Shown here piece by piece: positions 8,870-22,333 of a DNA stretch of 64,000 bases. Where the stretch lies: assembly GCF_900496995.4 (NCBI RefSeq), contig NC_044012.1:25644759-25708758 (forward strand), given 5' to 3'. A program made the translations under genes and the position numbers. The stretch comes from Aquila chrysaetos chrysaetos. Lineage: Eukaryota; Chordata; Aves; Accipitriformes; Accipitridae. Every line of letters begins with the position of its first letter. The first letter of the stretch is position 1. The notes below the pieces were generated by a model. That model searched no databases, was not told where the DNA came from, and saw only the letters and a program-made list of their open reading frames with translations.

Positions 8870-11338
8870 GCCCCACACCGGGTCCGGCCACAGATGAAGG
8901 AGAGCTCCAGAAAAGCCCCCGGCACGTGCCGACACGACGCTCTGTGGAAGGACATGCCTTCGGCATTGCTGCTCTCCGGAGCTTGGGTGCCTCGTGCCTG
9001 CTTGGGGCCCAACTCTGCCTTCTCCTGCCCTACTTGAGCATCCCTTCAAGACTTGTTGCGCCCTGATGACAGAGACCCGCACTAAGCGCCTGCTCCTGCG
9101 GCACGGCTGATGCTCACTCTCGCTCTGCCGGCTGCCAGGAGATGTGGGGCTGCCCTTGGCCGGGGCGCTGCTCTTCTCCCAACTGCCTCCTCCCCTCAGA
9201 GTGCAATAAAAGCTGTGTCGCATCGCAAGGTCGACCCATGGTTTTTCTTCATCCCTCCTTCTTCTTTCCCCCAAACCTCGGGGCGTGTTGGTCCGGGCTG
9301 CTTGAGTCTGCCACGGTAGTGCCCTTGGAGCATTTGGGCAGTTTGCTCGGTGTCTTACAGCTGATGATGACAGTCCCAGCTGAGCCTTGTAGAGCACATC
9401 CCACTGAGCTTCCTCTGGTCTCCCACCAGCAACAAACACAATACATTCCCAAAGCCCACTTTGAATACGTGAAAGCGCCATAGGGGTCTTGCAGAAGCTC
9501 TTCCAAATCCCCTGCAAAACCAGCATGCCAGGCATTACCTCCTTTTACTGCCTTGTTAACGGTCACGTTTGGAGGTCCAGGGAAATGGAGAGACGACCGC
9601 TGCATGTACAGCGCTGCTGGCCGTGCCCCTGTGCCCAGCTAGAGGTGGGGGCCACCGGGAAGGAGTGAGATAGACACAGCCACGTCTTCCCAAATTTCCC
9701 CTCAGAGGCCTGAAGTGGCCACGGGTATCCAGTCAGGTGAAGCACAAAGCTCTCCGAGCAGGAGGTTGGGTCGTCTACCCTCCTGAGGTGCCTCCCTTCT
9801 CCAAGTATCTTCTGATCTTGTGATCCCAGGACGGCAAAGTGGTCTTGGACAGAGACACTTCCGGCCAGAGCCACCAGGAAGGGCAGTGTGGCAGCACGTT
9901 GGTCACTGCTGGGGAGCTCAAGAAAAGATGTCTCATCCGCAGGTGTGAACACAGAGGATGGGGTAGAAGGCAGCAAGATGGCAAGAGCAGGCGTTCCTTC
10001 CTTCCACTGCCTGAACTGAAGTTTGCACAGTCTTCTCTTTCCCTTGAGGGTGTTTCAATCTCTGCCCGTCCTCACAGCTGGCCAGGTCCCCCTGCACTGA
10101 CTCTCGGCCATCCCCCAGGTCCTGGCTCACGTGGTGTCCCCTGTGTGTCTGCTGAGGGCACAGTGGTGGAAGGGGGTTCTGGTGACCCCGTCATGGCTGC
10201 TGTGGCTGGGTGCTTTGCGGGGGGTGTGGCAGTGTGGGCTACTTTGTGGGCTGGTGTGCAAACAAGGGCCAGCAAATCTGGTCCAGAGCACCGGGCTGTG
10301 GGAAGCTCTCCTGTCATTCTTTTCCTGGGCAGAGCCGTATCCCCAGGTGGCAGGTGGGTGACACAGGGAATCCCAGGAAGAGCTTCTGCTCCAGCAGTGG
10401 GGGGCAAGACGGGGCCAAAAGTGCTGCAAGCAGCAGTGGAAGACGGAGGAAAAACAGGGTGAGGAGGTGGTGCAGGGGTGCAGGGATGTGGAGGGGATGG
10501 AGGCATGGCAGTTGGGGAGGTGCCGGGGGTTGCTCACCGTCTCCCCTATCGACCCGTGGCCTCCCGAGTGGCTCTGACCTGGGCCTTTGCCGTTGGAGCG
10601 GCTCCGTTGGCATCCCAGTCCCCGCAGCCCTGAGGCTGCAGGCAGCCCGTGGGGAATGGCCAGAGTGGGCGGCAAGCTCACTGTGGGGCCCAACAGCTCT
10701 TCTGGGGCTGTAGAGTGCAGGAGCCCAAAGTGGGGGGAAGACAGGGAAGGGAAAGAGGGAGAAGCTGTTGGTGAAGGAGACGAGCAGTGATCCCTGCTGC
10801 ATAAGACTGGCTGGTGGAGGGACGTGCTGCCAAGGGCAGGCAGGAGGAAGCACAGCAGCTCCTGCAGGTGCCCCTGACGAGGCCCCGGGTGGGAGCTGGC
10901 TGGGGCGGCCCAGGGAGCCAAGGCTGCCACTCGGGGTACTGGGTATGGAGGAAGGATGAAGAAAAACCATGGGTCGACCTTGCGATGCGACACAGCTTTT
11001 ATTGCACTCTGAGGGGAGGAGGCAGTTGGGAGAAGAGCAGGGCCCCGGCCAAGGGCAGCCCCACATCTCCTGGCAGCCGGCAGAGCGAGAGTGAGCATCA
11101 GCCGTGCCGCAGGAGCAGGCGCTTAGTGCGGGTCTCTGTCATCAGGGGGCAACAAGTCTTGAAGGGATGCTCAAGTAGGGCAGGAGAAGGCAGAGTTGGG
11201 CCCCAAGCAGGCACGAGGCACCCAAGCTCCGGAGAGCAGCAATGCCGAAGGCATGTCCTTCCACAGAGCGTCGTGTCGGCACGTGCCGGGGGCTTTTCTG
11301 GAGCTCTCCTTCATCTGTGGCCGGACCCAGTGTGGGGC

Positions 11339-11764
11339 TTAGCAGGGCCCACAGTTGCCGTTGAGGTACCTGTGGCCGCGGCCCCAGCCGCCATATCCGC
11401 AACCCCCGTAGCCTCCGTAGCCCCCATAGCCTCCGTAGCCCCCGTAGCCTCCATAGCCCCCAAGGCCTCCATAGCCCCAAGAGCCCCAAGAGCCTCCATA
11501 GCCCCCAAGGCCTCCAAAACCGCCGCGGCCTCCAAAAGTGCCACCAAAGCCCCCTCCAACTCCGGGGGCTCCCGCCGAGCCAACAACGCTGTACTGCGGG
11601 AAGGAGCTGAGGATGGGCCCGGGGAAGGTGATCACCGAGGGCGGGGGCTGGATCACCACCGTGGAGTCGGGGCACTGCCGCACGCAGGGCTCGTTGCAGG
11701 TGTCAGCCAGCGGGGCCGGGGCGGCCACCCCGCAGGAAGGGGCGCACAGGCTGGAGCAGGACAT
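11339..11764 (-). CDS. Corneous beta-protein (beta-keratin), copy A3
   Basis: A 141-residue A-type protein (Ile45). The tail carries a duplicated GSW ([11 protein letters not shown], residues about 90-100), then GGLGG and a long GGY run, giving six residues more than A1. A4 shares the GSWGSW duplication and no other copy has it, so A3 and A4 are sister copies. TATA at 11946, polyadenylation signal at 10998-11003. Paired with B3. Confidence 0.95.
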   Translation of the reverse strand: MSCSSLCAPSCGVAAPAPLADTCNEPCVRQCPDSTVVIQPPPSVITFPGPILSSFPQYSVVGSAGAPGVGGGFGGTFGGRGGFGGLGGYGGSWGSWGYGGLGGYGGYGGYGGYGGYGGYGGCGYGGWGRGHRYLNGNCGPC

Positions 11765-13766
11765 CTTCCAGGCAGGCAAGGAGTGCTGGAAAAGGCACCG
11801 GGGATTAGGCCAGGGTGTGGGGAAGGGGCTGTATGGAGGGAGGCAGGCAGAGATCCCCAAGAGGCTTCCAAGAGCTGGACTTACCCAGTTGATTAGGAGA
11901 GTCAAGTGGAGGAAGATGGATAGAGGGCTGCAAAGGCCTCAGCTCTTTTATACATGTCCCACACTGCCTGGGGCATCGGCCAAGGGGGTGGTGGTGGAAA
12001 CCCCACGTAATCATGAAATCAAGTGAAAAAGCTTCATGACACAGATAATGAAGCGAGACAATTATATCCCTCTTCACTGGGGACTTTGGTGTGCAAACGT
12101 GCCCTGAAGAGGATAGGGGCGATGGGAGGGACAGACCGTGGCACGTCATTACATGAAAGACAAGGCGGTGCTGTAGTTGACCTCGTGCCACCAGTAAACC
12201 CCGATCTGTCCCTGATCCCCCACTTTGCCTGTGTAGAAGAGTCCTGGGCATCTTGCAGAAGTGCTTTGCAATCCTGGGCACAGCCATCACGCCTGTCATT
12301 AGCTCTCTTTTACAGGCTGGTAAACAGAGGCAGCGGGAGGTTGGGCAAAGGCAGAAGCCATTCCACACGCTCGGGGTGACTTCCAAATGCCCACCATCTC
12401 TGAATGCCCAGCAACAGCTGCGCGTCTCACGGTCTTGGGGTCCACAGGCATCTCTGCTAATTGCCCACCCTGAGGGCTCTGGCGGGCATTGGGGTTTTTA
12501 GGTCCCGGTTTCACTTGACGGCCACGCAAAGAGTAGAGGAGACGGGTGCCATGTGCGGCAAAACCGCAAACGCACAGGAGGCTGGTAGAGACGCGATGGG
12601 CACGGCAGTGGGGTAGAGCACAGGAGACCTCTGAGGCGGGGGACGTATATGGCGGAGCAGAAGGGCAGCAACGGGACCAGGTCACTGTCAGCTCCTTCAG
12701 CCTCATGTCTGTGAGCGTGGTCCTCCCCGAGCCCCCTCTGGAGGGACTTGATTACTCAGCTGGGCACTGAGGACCGTGCCCGGAGATGCTGGCCGAGCAC
12801 CCACAGAGAGCCAGGCTGCATGTGGCCACGCTCCCTACGGGCACAGGCATGCTGGGCACCGATGGCTCTGGGTGCGTGGCTGGACTGCTGCTGAGTGCTG
12901 AGTGTGGCGTGGCTGGGGACAGCAATCTTCTGCAAGATGCCCAGGATTCTTCTACGTAAGCAAAGTGAGGGATTAGGGACAGGTCAGGGTTTATTGGTGC
13001 CGCGAGTTCAGCTACAGCAGCGCCTTGTCTTTCATGTAATGATGTGTCACAGCCTGTCCCTCCCATCACCTCTTTCTTCTCCGGGGCACATTTGCACGCC
13101 AATGTCCCCAGTGAGGAGGCACATAGTTGTCTCGCATCACTAGCTGTGCCAGGAAGCTTGTCCGCTTGAATTCATAATTACCTGGGGTTTTTGCAACCGC
13201 CCCCTTGGCCGATGGCCCGGGCAGTCTGGGGCATGTATAAAAGAGCTGAGGGCTTTGCAGCCCTCTATCCAGTTTCCTCCGCTTGACTCTCCTGACCATT
13301 GTGGTAAGTCCAAGTCTCACCTCCACCTTTCCTTCCTCAGCAGTGGCTTTCTCAAGGTCTCTTTTGCCGAGTGCTCCGCCACACTTTCATAGCACATGGT
13401 TAGGATGTGATGGTGCTGTTTCAGAACTACGGAAAGGATGGAAATTTAAACTCACAGGTACGACGCCCCGAGTATACCAGTGCCCTCAAGTCCTTTGGGA
13501 GCTTGGTGATTTTCCATCTGCTTTGGATGAGGGAGTTTTGCCTCCCTCCCGTGGCCGAGTAAGAACCAGGGAGCATGAGGGCAGCAAGGGCTCTAAAGCA
13601 GCATGTCAACTCTGGAACGTGTTTTTGCTGTGACTGCCGAGATAATCCCGAGCACGCCCTGGGACACAGGTTCCAAGTGTGAGAGAGGCCGGAGGGACTT
13701 AGCATCAGGCCTTGCACTGAGCCAGAGCTCTGCCTTGTCTTGCAGCTTTACCTCCCGAACCCAAGG

Positions 13767-14174
13767 ATGTCCTGCTCCAGCCTGTGCGCCCCTTCCTGCG
13801 GGGTGGCCGCCCCGGCCCCGCTGGCTGACACCTGCAACGAGCCCTGCGTGCGGCAGTGCCCCGACTCCACGGTGGTGATCCAGCCCCCGCCCTCGGTGGT
13901 CACCTTCCCCGGGCCCATCCTCAGCTCCTTCCCGCAGTACAGCGTTGTTGGCTCGGCGGGAGCCCCCGGAGTTGGAGGGGGCTTTGGTGGCACTTTTGGA
14001 GGCCGCGGCGGTTTTGGAGGCCTTGGGGGCTATGGAGGCTCTTGGGGCTACGGAGGCTACGGGGGCTATGGAGGCTACGGGGGCTACGGAGGCTATGGGG
14101 GCTACGGGGGTTGCGGATATGGCGGCTGGGGCCGAGGCCACAGGTACCTCAACGGCAACTGTGGGCCCTGCTAA
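13767..14174 (+). CDS. Corneous beta-protein (beta-keratin), copy B3
   Basis: 135 residues, with the same predicted protein as B1: Val45, single GGRGGF block, unbroken GGY run, end NCGPC. TATA at 13236, AATAAA at 14510. The 3' UTR carries the CCCCCGGCACG form linked to the GGY-rich haplotype. This is the standard form of the B locus in this array. Confidence 0.95.
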   Translation: MSCSSLCAPSCGVAAPAPLADTCNEPCVRQCPDSTVVIQPPPSVVTFPGPILSSFPQYSVVGSAGAPGVGGGFGGTFGGRGGFGGLGGYGGSWGYGGYGGYGGYGGYGGYGGYGGCGYGGWGRGHRYLNGNCGPC

Positions 14175-16400
14175 GCCCCACACCGGGTCCGGCCACAGAT
14201 GAAGGAGAGCTCCAGAAAAGCCCCCGGCACGTGCCGACACGACGCTCTGTGGAAGGACATGCCTTCGGCATTGCTGCTCTCCGGAGCTTGGGTGCCTCGT
14301 GCCTGCTTGGGGCCCAACTCTGCCTTCTCCTGCCCTACTTGAGCATCCCTTCAAGACTTGTTGCCCCCTGATGACAGAGACCCGCACTAAGCGCCTGCTC
14401 CTGCGGCACGGCTGATGCTCACTCTCGCTCTGCCGGCTGCCAGGAGATGTGGGGCTGCCCTTGGCCGGGGCGCTGCTCTTCTCCCAACTGCCTCCTCCCC
14501 TCAGAGTGCAATAAAAGCTGTGTCGCATCGCAAGGTCGACCCATGGTTTTTCTTCATCCCTCCTTCTTCTTTCCCCCAAACCTCGGGGCGTGTTGGTCCG
14601 GGCTGCTTGAGTCTGCCACGGTAGTGCCCTTGGAGCATTTGGGCAGTTTGCTCGGTGTCTTACAGCTGATGATGACAGTCCCAGCTGAGCCTTGTAGAGC
14701 ACATCCCACTGAGCTTCCTCTGGTCTCCCACCAGCAACAAACACAATACATTCCCAAAGCCCACTTTGAATACGTGAAAGCGCCATAGGGGTCTTGCAGA
14801 AGCTCTTCCAAATCCCCTGCAAAACCAGCATGCCAGGCATTACCTCCTTTTACTGCCTTGTTAACGGTCACGTTTGGAGGTCCAGGGAAATGGAGAGACG
14901 ACCGCTGCATGTACAGCGCTGCTGGCCGTGCCCCTGTGCCCAGCTAGAGGTGGGGGCCACCGGGAAGGAGTGAGATAGACACAGCCACGTCTTCCCAAAT
15001 TTCCCCTCAGAGGCCTGAAGTGGCCACGGGTATCCAGTCAGGTGAAGCACAAAGCTCTCCGAGCAGGAGGTTGGGTCGTCTACCCTCCTGAGGTGCCTCC
15101 CTTCTCCAAGTATCTTCTGATCTTGTGATCCCAGGACGGCAAAGTGGTCTTGGACAGAGACACTTCCGGCCAGAGCCACCAGGAAGGGCAGTGTGGCAGC
15201 ACGTTGGTCACTGCTGGGGAGCTCAAGAAAAGATGTCTCATCCGCAGGTGTGAACACAGAGGATGGGGTAGAAGGCAGCAAGATGGCAAGAGCAGGCGTT
15301 CCTTCCTTCCACTGCCTGAACTGAAGTTTGCACGTCTTCTCTTTCCCTTGAGGGTGTTTCAATCTCTGCCCGTCCTCACAGCTGGCCAGGTCCCCCTGCA
15401 CTGACTCTCGGCCATCCCCCAGGTCCTGGCTCACGTGGTGTCCCCTGTGTGTCTGCTGAGGGCACAGTGGTGGAAGGGGGTTCTGGTGACCCCGTCATGG
15501 CTGCTGTGGCTGGGTGCTTTGCGGGGGGTGTGGCAGTGTGGGCTACTTTGTGGGCTGGTGTGCAAACAAGGGCCAGCAAATCTGGTCCAGAGCACCGGGC
15601 TGTGGGAAGCTCTCCTGTCATTCTTTTCCTGGGCAGAGCCGTATCCCCAGGTGGCAGGTGGGTGACACAGGGAATCCCAGGAAGAGCTTCTGCTCCAGCA
15701 GTGGGGGCAAGACGGGGCCAAAAGTGCTGCAAGCAGCAGTGGAAGACGGAGGAAAAACAGGGTGAGGAGGTGGTGCAGGGGTGCAGGGATGTGGAGGGGA
15801 TGGAGGCATGGCAGTTGGGGAGGTGCCGGGGGTTGCTCACCGTCTCCCCTATCGACCCGTGGCCTCCCGAGTGGCTCTGACCTGGGCCTTTGCCGTTGGA
15901 GCGGCTCCGTTGGCATCCCAGTCCCCGCAGCCCTGAGGCTGCAGGCAGCCCGTGGGGAATGGCCAGAGTGGGCGGCAAGCTCACTGTGGGGCCCAACAGC
16001 TCTTCTGGGGCTGTAGAGTGCAGGAGCCCAAAGTGGGGGGAAGACAGGGAAGGGAAAGAGGGAGAAGCTGTTGGTGAAGGAGACGAGCAGTGATCCCTGC
16101 TGCATAAGACTGGCTGGTGGAGGGACGTGCTGCCAAGGGCAGGCAGGAGGAAGCACAGCAGCTCCTGCAGGTGCCCCTGACGAGGCCCCGGGTGGGAGCT
16201 GGCTGGGGCGGCCCAGGGAGCCAAGGCTGCCACTCGGGGTACTGGGTATGGAGGAAGGATGAAGAAAAACCATGGGTCGACCTTGCGATGCGACACAGCT
16301 TTTATTGCACTCTGAGGGGAGGAGGCAGTTGGGAGAAGAGCAGGGCCCCGGCCAAGGGCAGCCCCACATCTCCTGGCAGCCGGCAGAGCGAGAGTGAGCA

Positions 16401-17066
16401 TCAGCCGTGCCGCAGGAGCAGGCGCTTAGTGCGGGTCTCTGTCATCAGGGGGCAACAAGTCTTGAAGGGATGCTCAAGTAGGGCAGGAGAAGGCAGAGTT
16501 GGGCCCCAAGCAGGCACGAGGCACCCAAGCTCCGGAGAGCAGCAATGCCGAAGGCATGTCCTTCCACAGAGCGTCGTGTCGGCACGTGCCAGGGGGCTTT
16601 TCTGGAGCTCTCCTTCATCTGTGGCCGGACCCGGTGTGGGGCTTAGCAGGGCCCACAGTTGCCGTTGAGGTACCTGTGGCCTCGGCCCCAGCCGCCATAT
16701 CCGCAACCCCCGTAGCCTCCGTAGCCCCCATAGCCTCCGTAGCCCCCGTAGCCTCCATAGCCCAAGGCCTCCATAGCCCCAAGAGCCCCAAGAGCCTCCA
16801 TAGCCCCCAAGGCCTCCAAAACCGCCGCGGCCTCCAAAAGTGCCACCAAAGCCCCCTCCAACTCCGGGGGCTCCCGCCGAGCCAACAACGCTGTACTGCG
16901 GGAAGGAGCTGAGGATGGGCCCGGGGAAGGTGATCACCGAGGGCGGGGGCTGGATCACCACCGTGGAGTCGGGGCACTGCCGCACGCAGGGCTCGTTGCA
17001 GGTGTCAGCCAGCGGGGCCGGGGCGGCCACCCCGCAGGAAGGGGCGCACAGGCTGGAGCAGGACAT
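16401..17066 (-). pseudogene. Frameshifted beta-keratin copy A4
   Basis: The gene starts normally (ATG at 17064-17066), with intact Cys-rich region, Ile45 beta core and the A3-type GSWGSW block. Two bases are missing from a C-run at about 16761-16763 (five Cs in A3, three here). From about residue 103 the frame changes: the Gly-Tyr tail becomes Leu/Arg/Trp-rich, the normal stop at 16643-16645 is passed, and translation would run to 16401, giving about 221 residues without NCGPC. The region from start to normal stop is 424 bp, against 426 in A3. Promoter (TATA 17248), splice sites and polyadenylation signal (16301) are intact. The extended reading runs through most of the 3' UTR. It may be a real recent mutation or a homopolymer sequencing error. 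Confidence 0.75.
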
Positions 17067-19068
17067 CTTCCAGGCAGGCAAGGAGTGCTGGAAAAGGCAC
17101 CGGGGATTAGGCCAGGGTGTGGGGAAGGGGCTGTATGGAGGGAGGCAGGCAGAGATCCCCAAGAGGCTTCCAAGAGCTGGACTTACCCAGTTGATTAGGA
17201 GAGTCAAGTGGAGGAAGATGGATAGAGGGCTGCAAAGGCCTCAGCTCTTTTATACATGTCCCACACTGCCTGGGGCATCGGCCAAGGGGGTGGTGGTGGA
17301 AACCCCACGTAATCATGAAATCAAGTGAAAAAGCTTCATGACACAGATAATGAAGCGAGACAATTATATCCCTCTTCACTGGGGACTTTGGTGTGCAAAC
17401 GTGCCCTGAAGAGGATAGGGGCGATGGGAGGGACAGACCGTGGCACGTCATTACATGAAAGACAAGGCGGTGCTGTAGTTGACCTCGTGCCACCAGTAAA
17501 CCCCGATCTGTCCCTGATCCCCCACTTTGCCTGTGTAGAAGAGTCCTGGGCATCTTGCAGAAGTGCTTTGCAATCCTGGGCACAGCCATCACGCCTGTCA
17601 TTAGCTCTCTTTTACAGGCTGGTAAACAGAGGCAGCGGGAGGTTGGGCAAAGGCAGAAGCCATTCCACACGCTCGGGGTGACTTCCAAATGCCCACCATC
17701 TCTGAATGCCCAGCAACAGCTGCGCGTCTCACGGTCTTGGGGTCCACAGGCATCTCTGCTAATTGCCCACCCTGAGGGCTCTGGCGGGCATTGGGGTTTT
17801 TAGGTCCCGGTTTCACTTGACGGCCACGCAAAGAGTAGAGGAGACGGGTGCCATGTGCGGCAAAACCGCAAACGCACAGGAGGCTGGTAGAGACGCGATG
17901 GGCACGGCAGTGGGGTAGAGCACAGGAGACCTCTGAGGCGGGGGACGTATATGGCGGAGCAGAAGGGCAGCAACGGGACCAGGTCACTGTCAGCTCCTTC
18001 AGCCTCATGTCTGTGAGCGTGGTCCTCCCCGAGCCCCCTCTGGAGGGACTTGATTACTCAGCTGGGCACTGAGGACCGTGCCCGGAGATGCTGGCCGAGC
18101 ACCCACAGAGAGCCAGGCTGCATGTGGCCACGCTCCCTACGGGCACAGGCATGCTGGGCACCGATGGCTCTGGGTGCGTGGCTGGACTGCTGCTGAGTGC
18201 TGAGTGTGGCGTGGCTGGGGACAGCAATCTTCTGCAAGATGCCCAGGATTCTTCTACGTAAGCAAAGTGAGGGATTAGGGACAGGTCAGGGTTTATTGGT
18301 GCCGCGAGTTCAGCTACAGCAGCGCCTTGTCTTTCATGTAATGATGTGTCACAGCCTGTCCCTCCCATCACCTCTTTCTTCTCCGGGGCACATTTGCACG
18401 CCAATGTCCCCAGTGAGGAGGCACATAGTTGTCTCGCATCACTAGCTGTGCCAGGAAGCTTGTCCGCTTGAATTCATAATTACCTGGGGTTTTTGCAACC
18501 GCCCCCTTGGCCGATGGCCCGGGCAGTCTGGGGCATGTATAAAAGAGCTGAGGGCTTTGCAGCCCTCTATCCAGTTTCCTCCGCTTGACTCTCCTGACCA
18601 TTGTGGTAAGTCCAAGTCTCACCTCCACCTTTCCTTCCTCAGCAGTGGCTTTCTCAAGGTCTCTTTTGCCGAGTGCTCCGCCACACTTTCATAGCACATG
18701 GTTAGGATGTGATGGTGCTGTTTCAGAACTACGGAAAGGATGGAAATTTAAACTCACAGGTACGACGCCCCGAGTATACCAGTGCCCTCAAGTCCTTTGG
18801 GAGCTTGGTGATTTTCCATCTGCTTTGGATGAGGGAGTTTTGCCTCCCTCCCGTGGCCGAGTAAGAACCAGGGAGCATGAGGGCAGCAAGGGCTCTAAAG
18901 CAGCATGTCAACTCTGGAACGTGTTTTTGCTGTGACTGCCGAGATAATCCCGAGCACGCCCTGGGACACAGGTTCCAAGTGTGAGAGAGGCCGGAGGGAC
19001 TTAGCATCAGGCCTTGCACTGAGCCAGAGCTCTGCCTTGTCTTGCAGCTTTACCTCCCGAACCCAAGG

Positions 19069-19476
19069 ATGTCCTGCTCCAGCCTGTGCGCCCCTTCCTG
19101 CGGGGTGGCCGCCCCGGCCCCGCTGGCTGACACCTGCAACGAGCCCTGCGTGCGGCAGTGCCCCGACTCCACGGTGGTGATCCAGCCCCCGCCCTCGGTG
19201 GTCACCTTCCCCGGGCCCATCCTCAGCTCCTTCCCGCAGTACAGCGTTGTTGGCTCGGCGGGAGCCCCCGGAGTTGGAGGGGGCTTTGGTGGCACTTTTG
19301 GAGGCCGCGGCGGTTTTGGAGGCCTTGGGGGCTATGGAGGCTCTTGGGGCTACGGAGGCTACGGGGGCTATGGAGGCTACGGGGGCTACGGAGGCTATGG
19401 GGGCTACGGGGGTTGCGGATATGGCGGCTGGGGCCGCGGCCACAGGTACCTCAACGGCAACTGTGGGCCCTGCTAA
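19069..19476 (+). CDS. Corneous beta-protein (beta-keratin), copy B4
   Basis: A 135-residue protein equal to B1 at the amino-acid level. It carries the A-type codon CGC instead of CGA for the Arg in GWGRGHRYL, and a 3' UTR form GCCCCCTGGCAC found elsewhere only in its partner A4. This points to exchange between the two arms of unit 4. TATA at 18538, AATAAA at 19813, one base later than usual because of the extra C. Confidence 0.95.
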   Translation: MSCSSLCAPSCGVAAPAPLADTCNEPCVRQCPDSTVVIQPPPSVVTFPGPILSSFPQYSVVGSAGAPGVGGGFGGTFGGRGGFGGLGGYGGSWGYGGYGGYGGYGGYGGYGGYGGCGYGGWGRGHRYLNGNCGPC

Positions 19477-21943
19477 GCCCCACACCGGGTCCGGCCACAG
19501 ATGAAGGAGAGCTCCAGAAAAGCCCCCTGGCACGTGCCGACACGACGCTCTGTGGAAGGACATGCCTTCGGCATTGCTGCTCTCCGGAGCTTGGGTGCCT
19601 CGTGCCTGCTTGGGGCCCAACTCTGCCTTCTCCTGCCCTACTTGAGCATCCCTTCAAGACTTGTTGCCCCCTGATGACAGAGACCCGCACTAAGCGCCTG
19701 CTCCTGCGGCACGGCTGATGCTCACTCTCGCTCTGCCGGCTGCCAGGAGATGTGGGGCTGCCCTTGGCCGGGGCGCTGCTCTTCTCCCAACTGCCTCCTC
19801 CCCTCAGAGTGCAATAAAAGCTGTGTCGCATCGCAAGGTCGACCCATGGTTTTTCTTCATCCCTCCTTCTTCTTTCCCCCAAACCTCGGGGCGTGTTGGT
19901 CCGGGCTGCTTGAGTCTGCCACGGTAGTGCCCTTGGAGCATTTGGGCAGTTTGCTCGGTGTCTTACAGCTGATGATGACAGTCCCAGCTGAGCCTTGTAG
20001 AGCACATCCCACTGAGCTTCCTCTGGTCTCCCACCAGCAACAAACACAATACATTCCCAAAGCCCACTTTGAATACGTGAAAGCGCCATAGGGGTCTTGC
20101 AGAAGCTCTTCCAAATCCCCTGCAAAACCAGCATGCCAGGCATTACCTCCTTTTACTGCCTTGTTAACGGTCACGTTTGGAGGTCCAGGGAAATGGAGAG
20201 ACGACCGCTGCATGTACAGCGCTGCTGGCCGTGCCCCTGTGCCCAGCTAGAGGTGGGGGCCACCGGGAAGGAGTGAGATAGACACAGCCACGTCTTCCCA
20301 AATTTCCCCTCAGAGGCCTGAAGTGGCCACGGGTATCCAGTCAGGTGAAGCACAAAGCTCTCCGAGCAGGAGGTTGGGTCGTCTACCCTCCTGAGGTGCC
20401 TCCCTTCTCCAAGTATCTTCTGATCTTGTGATCCCAGGACGGCAAAGTGGTCTTGGACAGAGACACTTCCGGCCAGAGCCACCAGGAAGGGCAGTGTGGC
20501 AGCACGTTGGTCACTGCTGGGGAGCTCAAGAAAAGATGTCTCATCCGCAGGTGTGAACACAGAGGATGGGGTAGAAGGCAGCAAGATGGCAAGAGCAGGC
20601 GTTCCTTCCTTCCACTGCCTGAACTGAAGTTTGCACGTCTTCTCTTTCCCTTGAGGGTGTTTCAATCTCTGCCCGTCCTCACAGCTGGCCAGGTCCCCCT
20701 GCACTGACTCTCGGCCATCCCCCAGGTCCTGGCTCACGTGGTGTCCCCTGTGTGTCTGCTGAGGGCACAGTGGTGGAAGGGGGTTCTGGTGACCCCGTCA
20801 TGGCTGCTGTGGCTGGGTGCTTTGCGGGGGGTGTGGCAGTGTGGGCTACTTTGTGGGCTGGTGTGCAAACAAGGGCCAGCAAATCTGGTCCAGAGCACCG
20901 GGCTGTGGGAAGCTCTCCTGTCATTCTTTTCCTGGGCAGAGCCGTATCCCCAGGTGGCAGGTGGGTGACACAGGGAATCCCAGGAAGAGCTTCTGCTCCA
21001 GCAGTGGGGGCAAGACGGGGCCAAAAGTGCTGCAAGCAGCAGTGGAAGACGGAGGAAAAACAGGGTGAGGAGGTGGTGCAGGGGTGCAGGGATGTGGAGG
21101 GGATGGAGGCATGGCAGTTGGGGAGGTGCCGGGGGTTGCTCACCGTCTCCCCTATCGACCCGTGGCCTCCCGAGTGGCTCTGACCTGGGCCTTTGCCGTT
21201 GGAGCGGCTCCGTTGGCATCCCAGTCCCCGCAGCCCTGAGGCTGCAGGCAGCCCGTGGGGAATGGCCAGAGTGGGCGGCAAGCTCACTGTGGGGCCCAAC
21301 AGCTCTTCTGGGGCTGTAGAGTGCAGGAGCCCAAAGTGGGGGGAAGACAGGGAAGGGAAAGAGGGAGAAGCTGTTGGTGAAGGAGACGAGCGTGATCCCT
21401 GCTGCATAAGACTGGCTGGTGGAGGGACGTGCTGCCAAGGGCAGGCAGGAGGAAGCACAGCAGCTCCTGCAGGTGCCCCTGACGAGGCCCCGGGTGGGAG
21501 CTGGCTGGGGCGGCCCCGGGAGCCAAGGCTGCCACTCGGGGTACTGGGTATGGAGGAAGGATGAAGAAAAACCATGGGTCGACCTTGCGATGCGACACAG
21601 CTTTTATTGCACTCTGAGGGGAGGAGGCAGTTGGGAGAAGAGCAGGGCCCCGGCCAAGGGCAGCCCCACATCTCCTGGCAGCCGGCAGAGCGAGAGTGAG
21701 CATCAGCCGTGCCGCAGGAGCAGGCGCTTAGTGCGGGTCTCTGTCATCAGGGGGCAACAAGTCTTGAAGGGATGCTCAAGTAGGGCAGGAGAAGGCAGAG
21801 TTGGGCCCCAAGCAGGCACGAGGCACCCAAGCTCCGGAGAGCAGCAATGCCGAAGGCATGTCCTTCCACAGAGCATCGTGTCGGCACGTGCCAGGGGCTT
21901 TTCTGGAGCTCTCCTTCATCTGTGGCCGGACCCGGTGTGGGGC

Positions 21944-22333
21944 TTAGCAGGGCCCACAGTTGCCGTTGAGGTACCTGTGGCCGCGGCCCCAGCCGCCATA
22001 TCCGCAACCCCCGTAGCCTCCGTAGCCCCCAAGGCCTCCATAGCCTCCGTAGCCCCAAGAGCCTCCATAGCCCCCAAGGCCTCCAAAACCGCCGCGGCCT
22101 CCAAAAGTGCCACCAAAGCCCCCTCCAACTCCGGGGGCTCCCGCCGAGCCAACAACGCTGTACTGCGGGAAGGAGCTGAGGATGGGCCCGGGGAAGGTGA
22201 TCACCGAGGGCGGGGGCTGGATCACCACCGTGGAGTCGGGGCACTGCCGCACGCAGGGCTCGTTGCAGGTGTCAGCCAGCGGGGCCGGGGCGGCCACCCC
22301 GCAGGAAGGGGCGCACAGGCTGGAGCAGGACAT
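21944..22333 (-). CDS. Corneous beta-protein (beta-keratin), copy A5
   Basis: A 129-residue A-type protein with the short tail [20 protein letters not shown] and a single GGRGGF block, so six residues (18 bp) shorter than A1. The predicted protein equals A8, A9 and A10. A private 3' UTR base (GCATCGTGTC) separates it from them. TATA at 22515, polyadenylation signal at 21603. Paired with B5. Confidence 0.95.
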   Translation of the reverse strand: MSCSSLCAPSCGVAAPAPLADTCNEPCVRQCPDSTVVIQPPPSVITFPGPILSSFPQYSVVGSAGAPGVGGGFGGTFGGRGGFGGLGGYGGSWGYGGYGGLGGYGGYGGCGYGGWGRGHRYLNGNCGPC

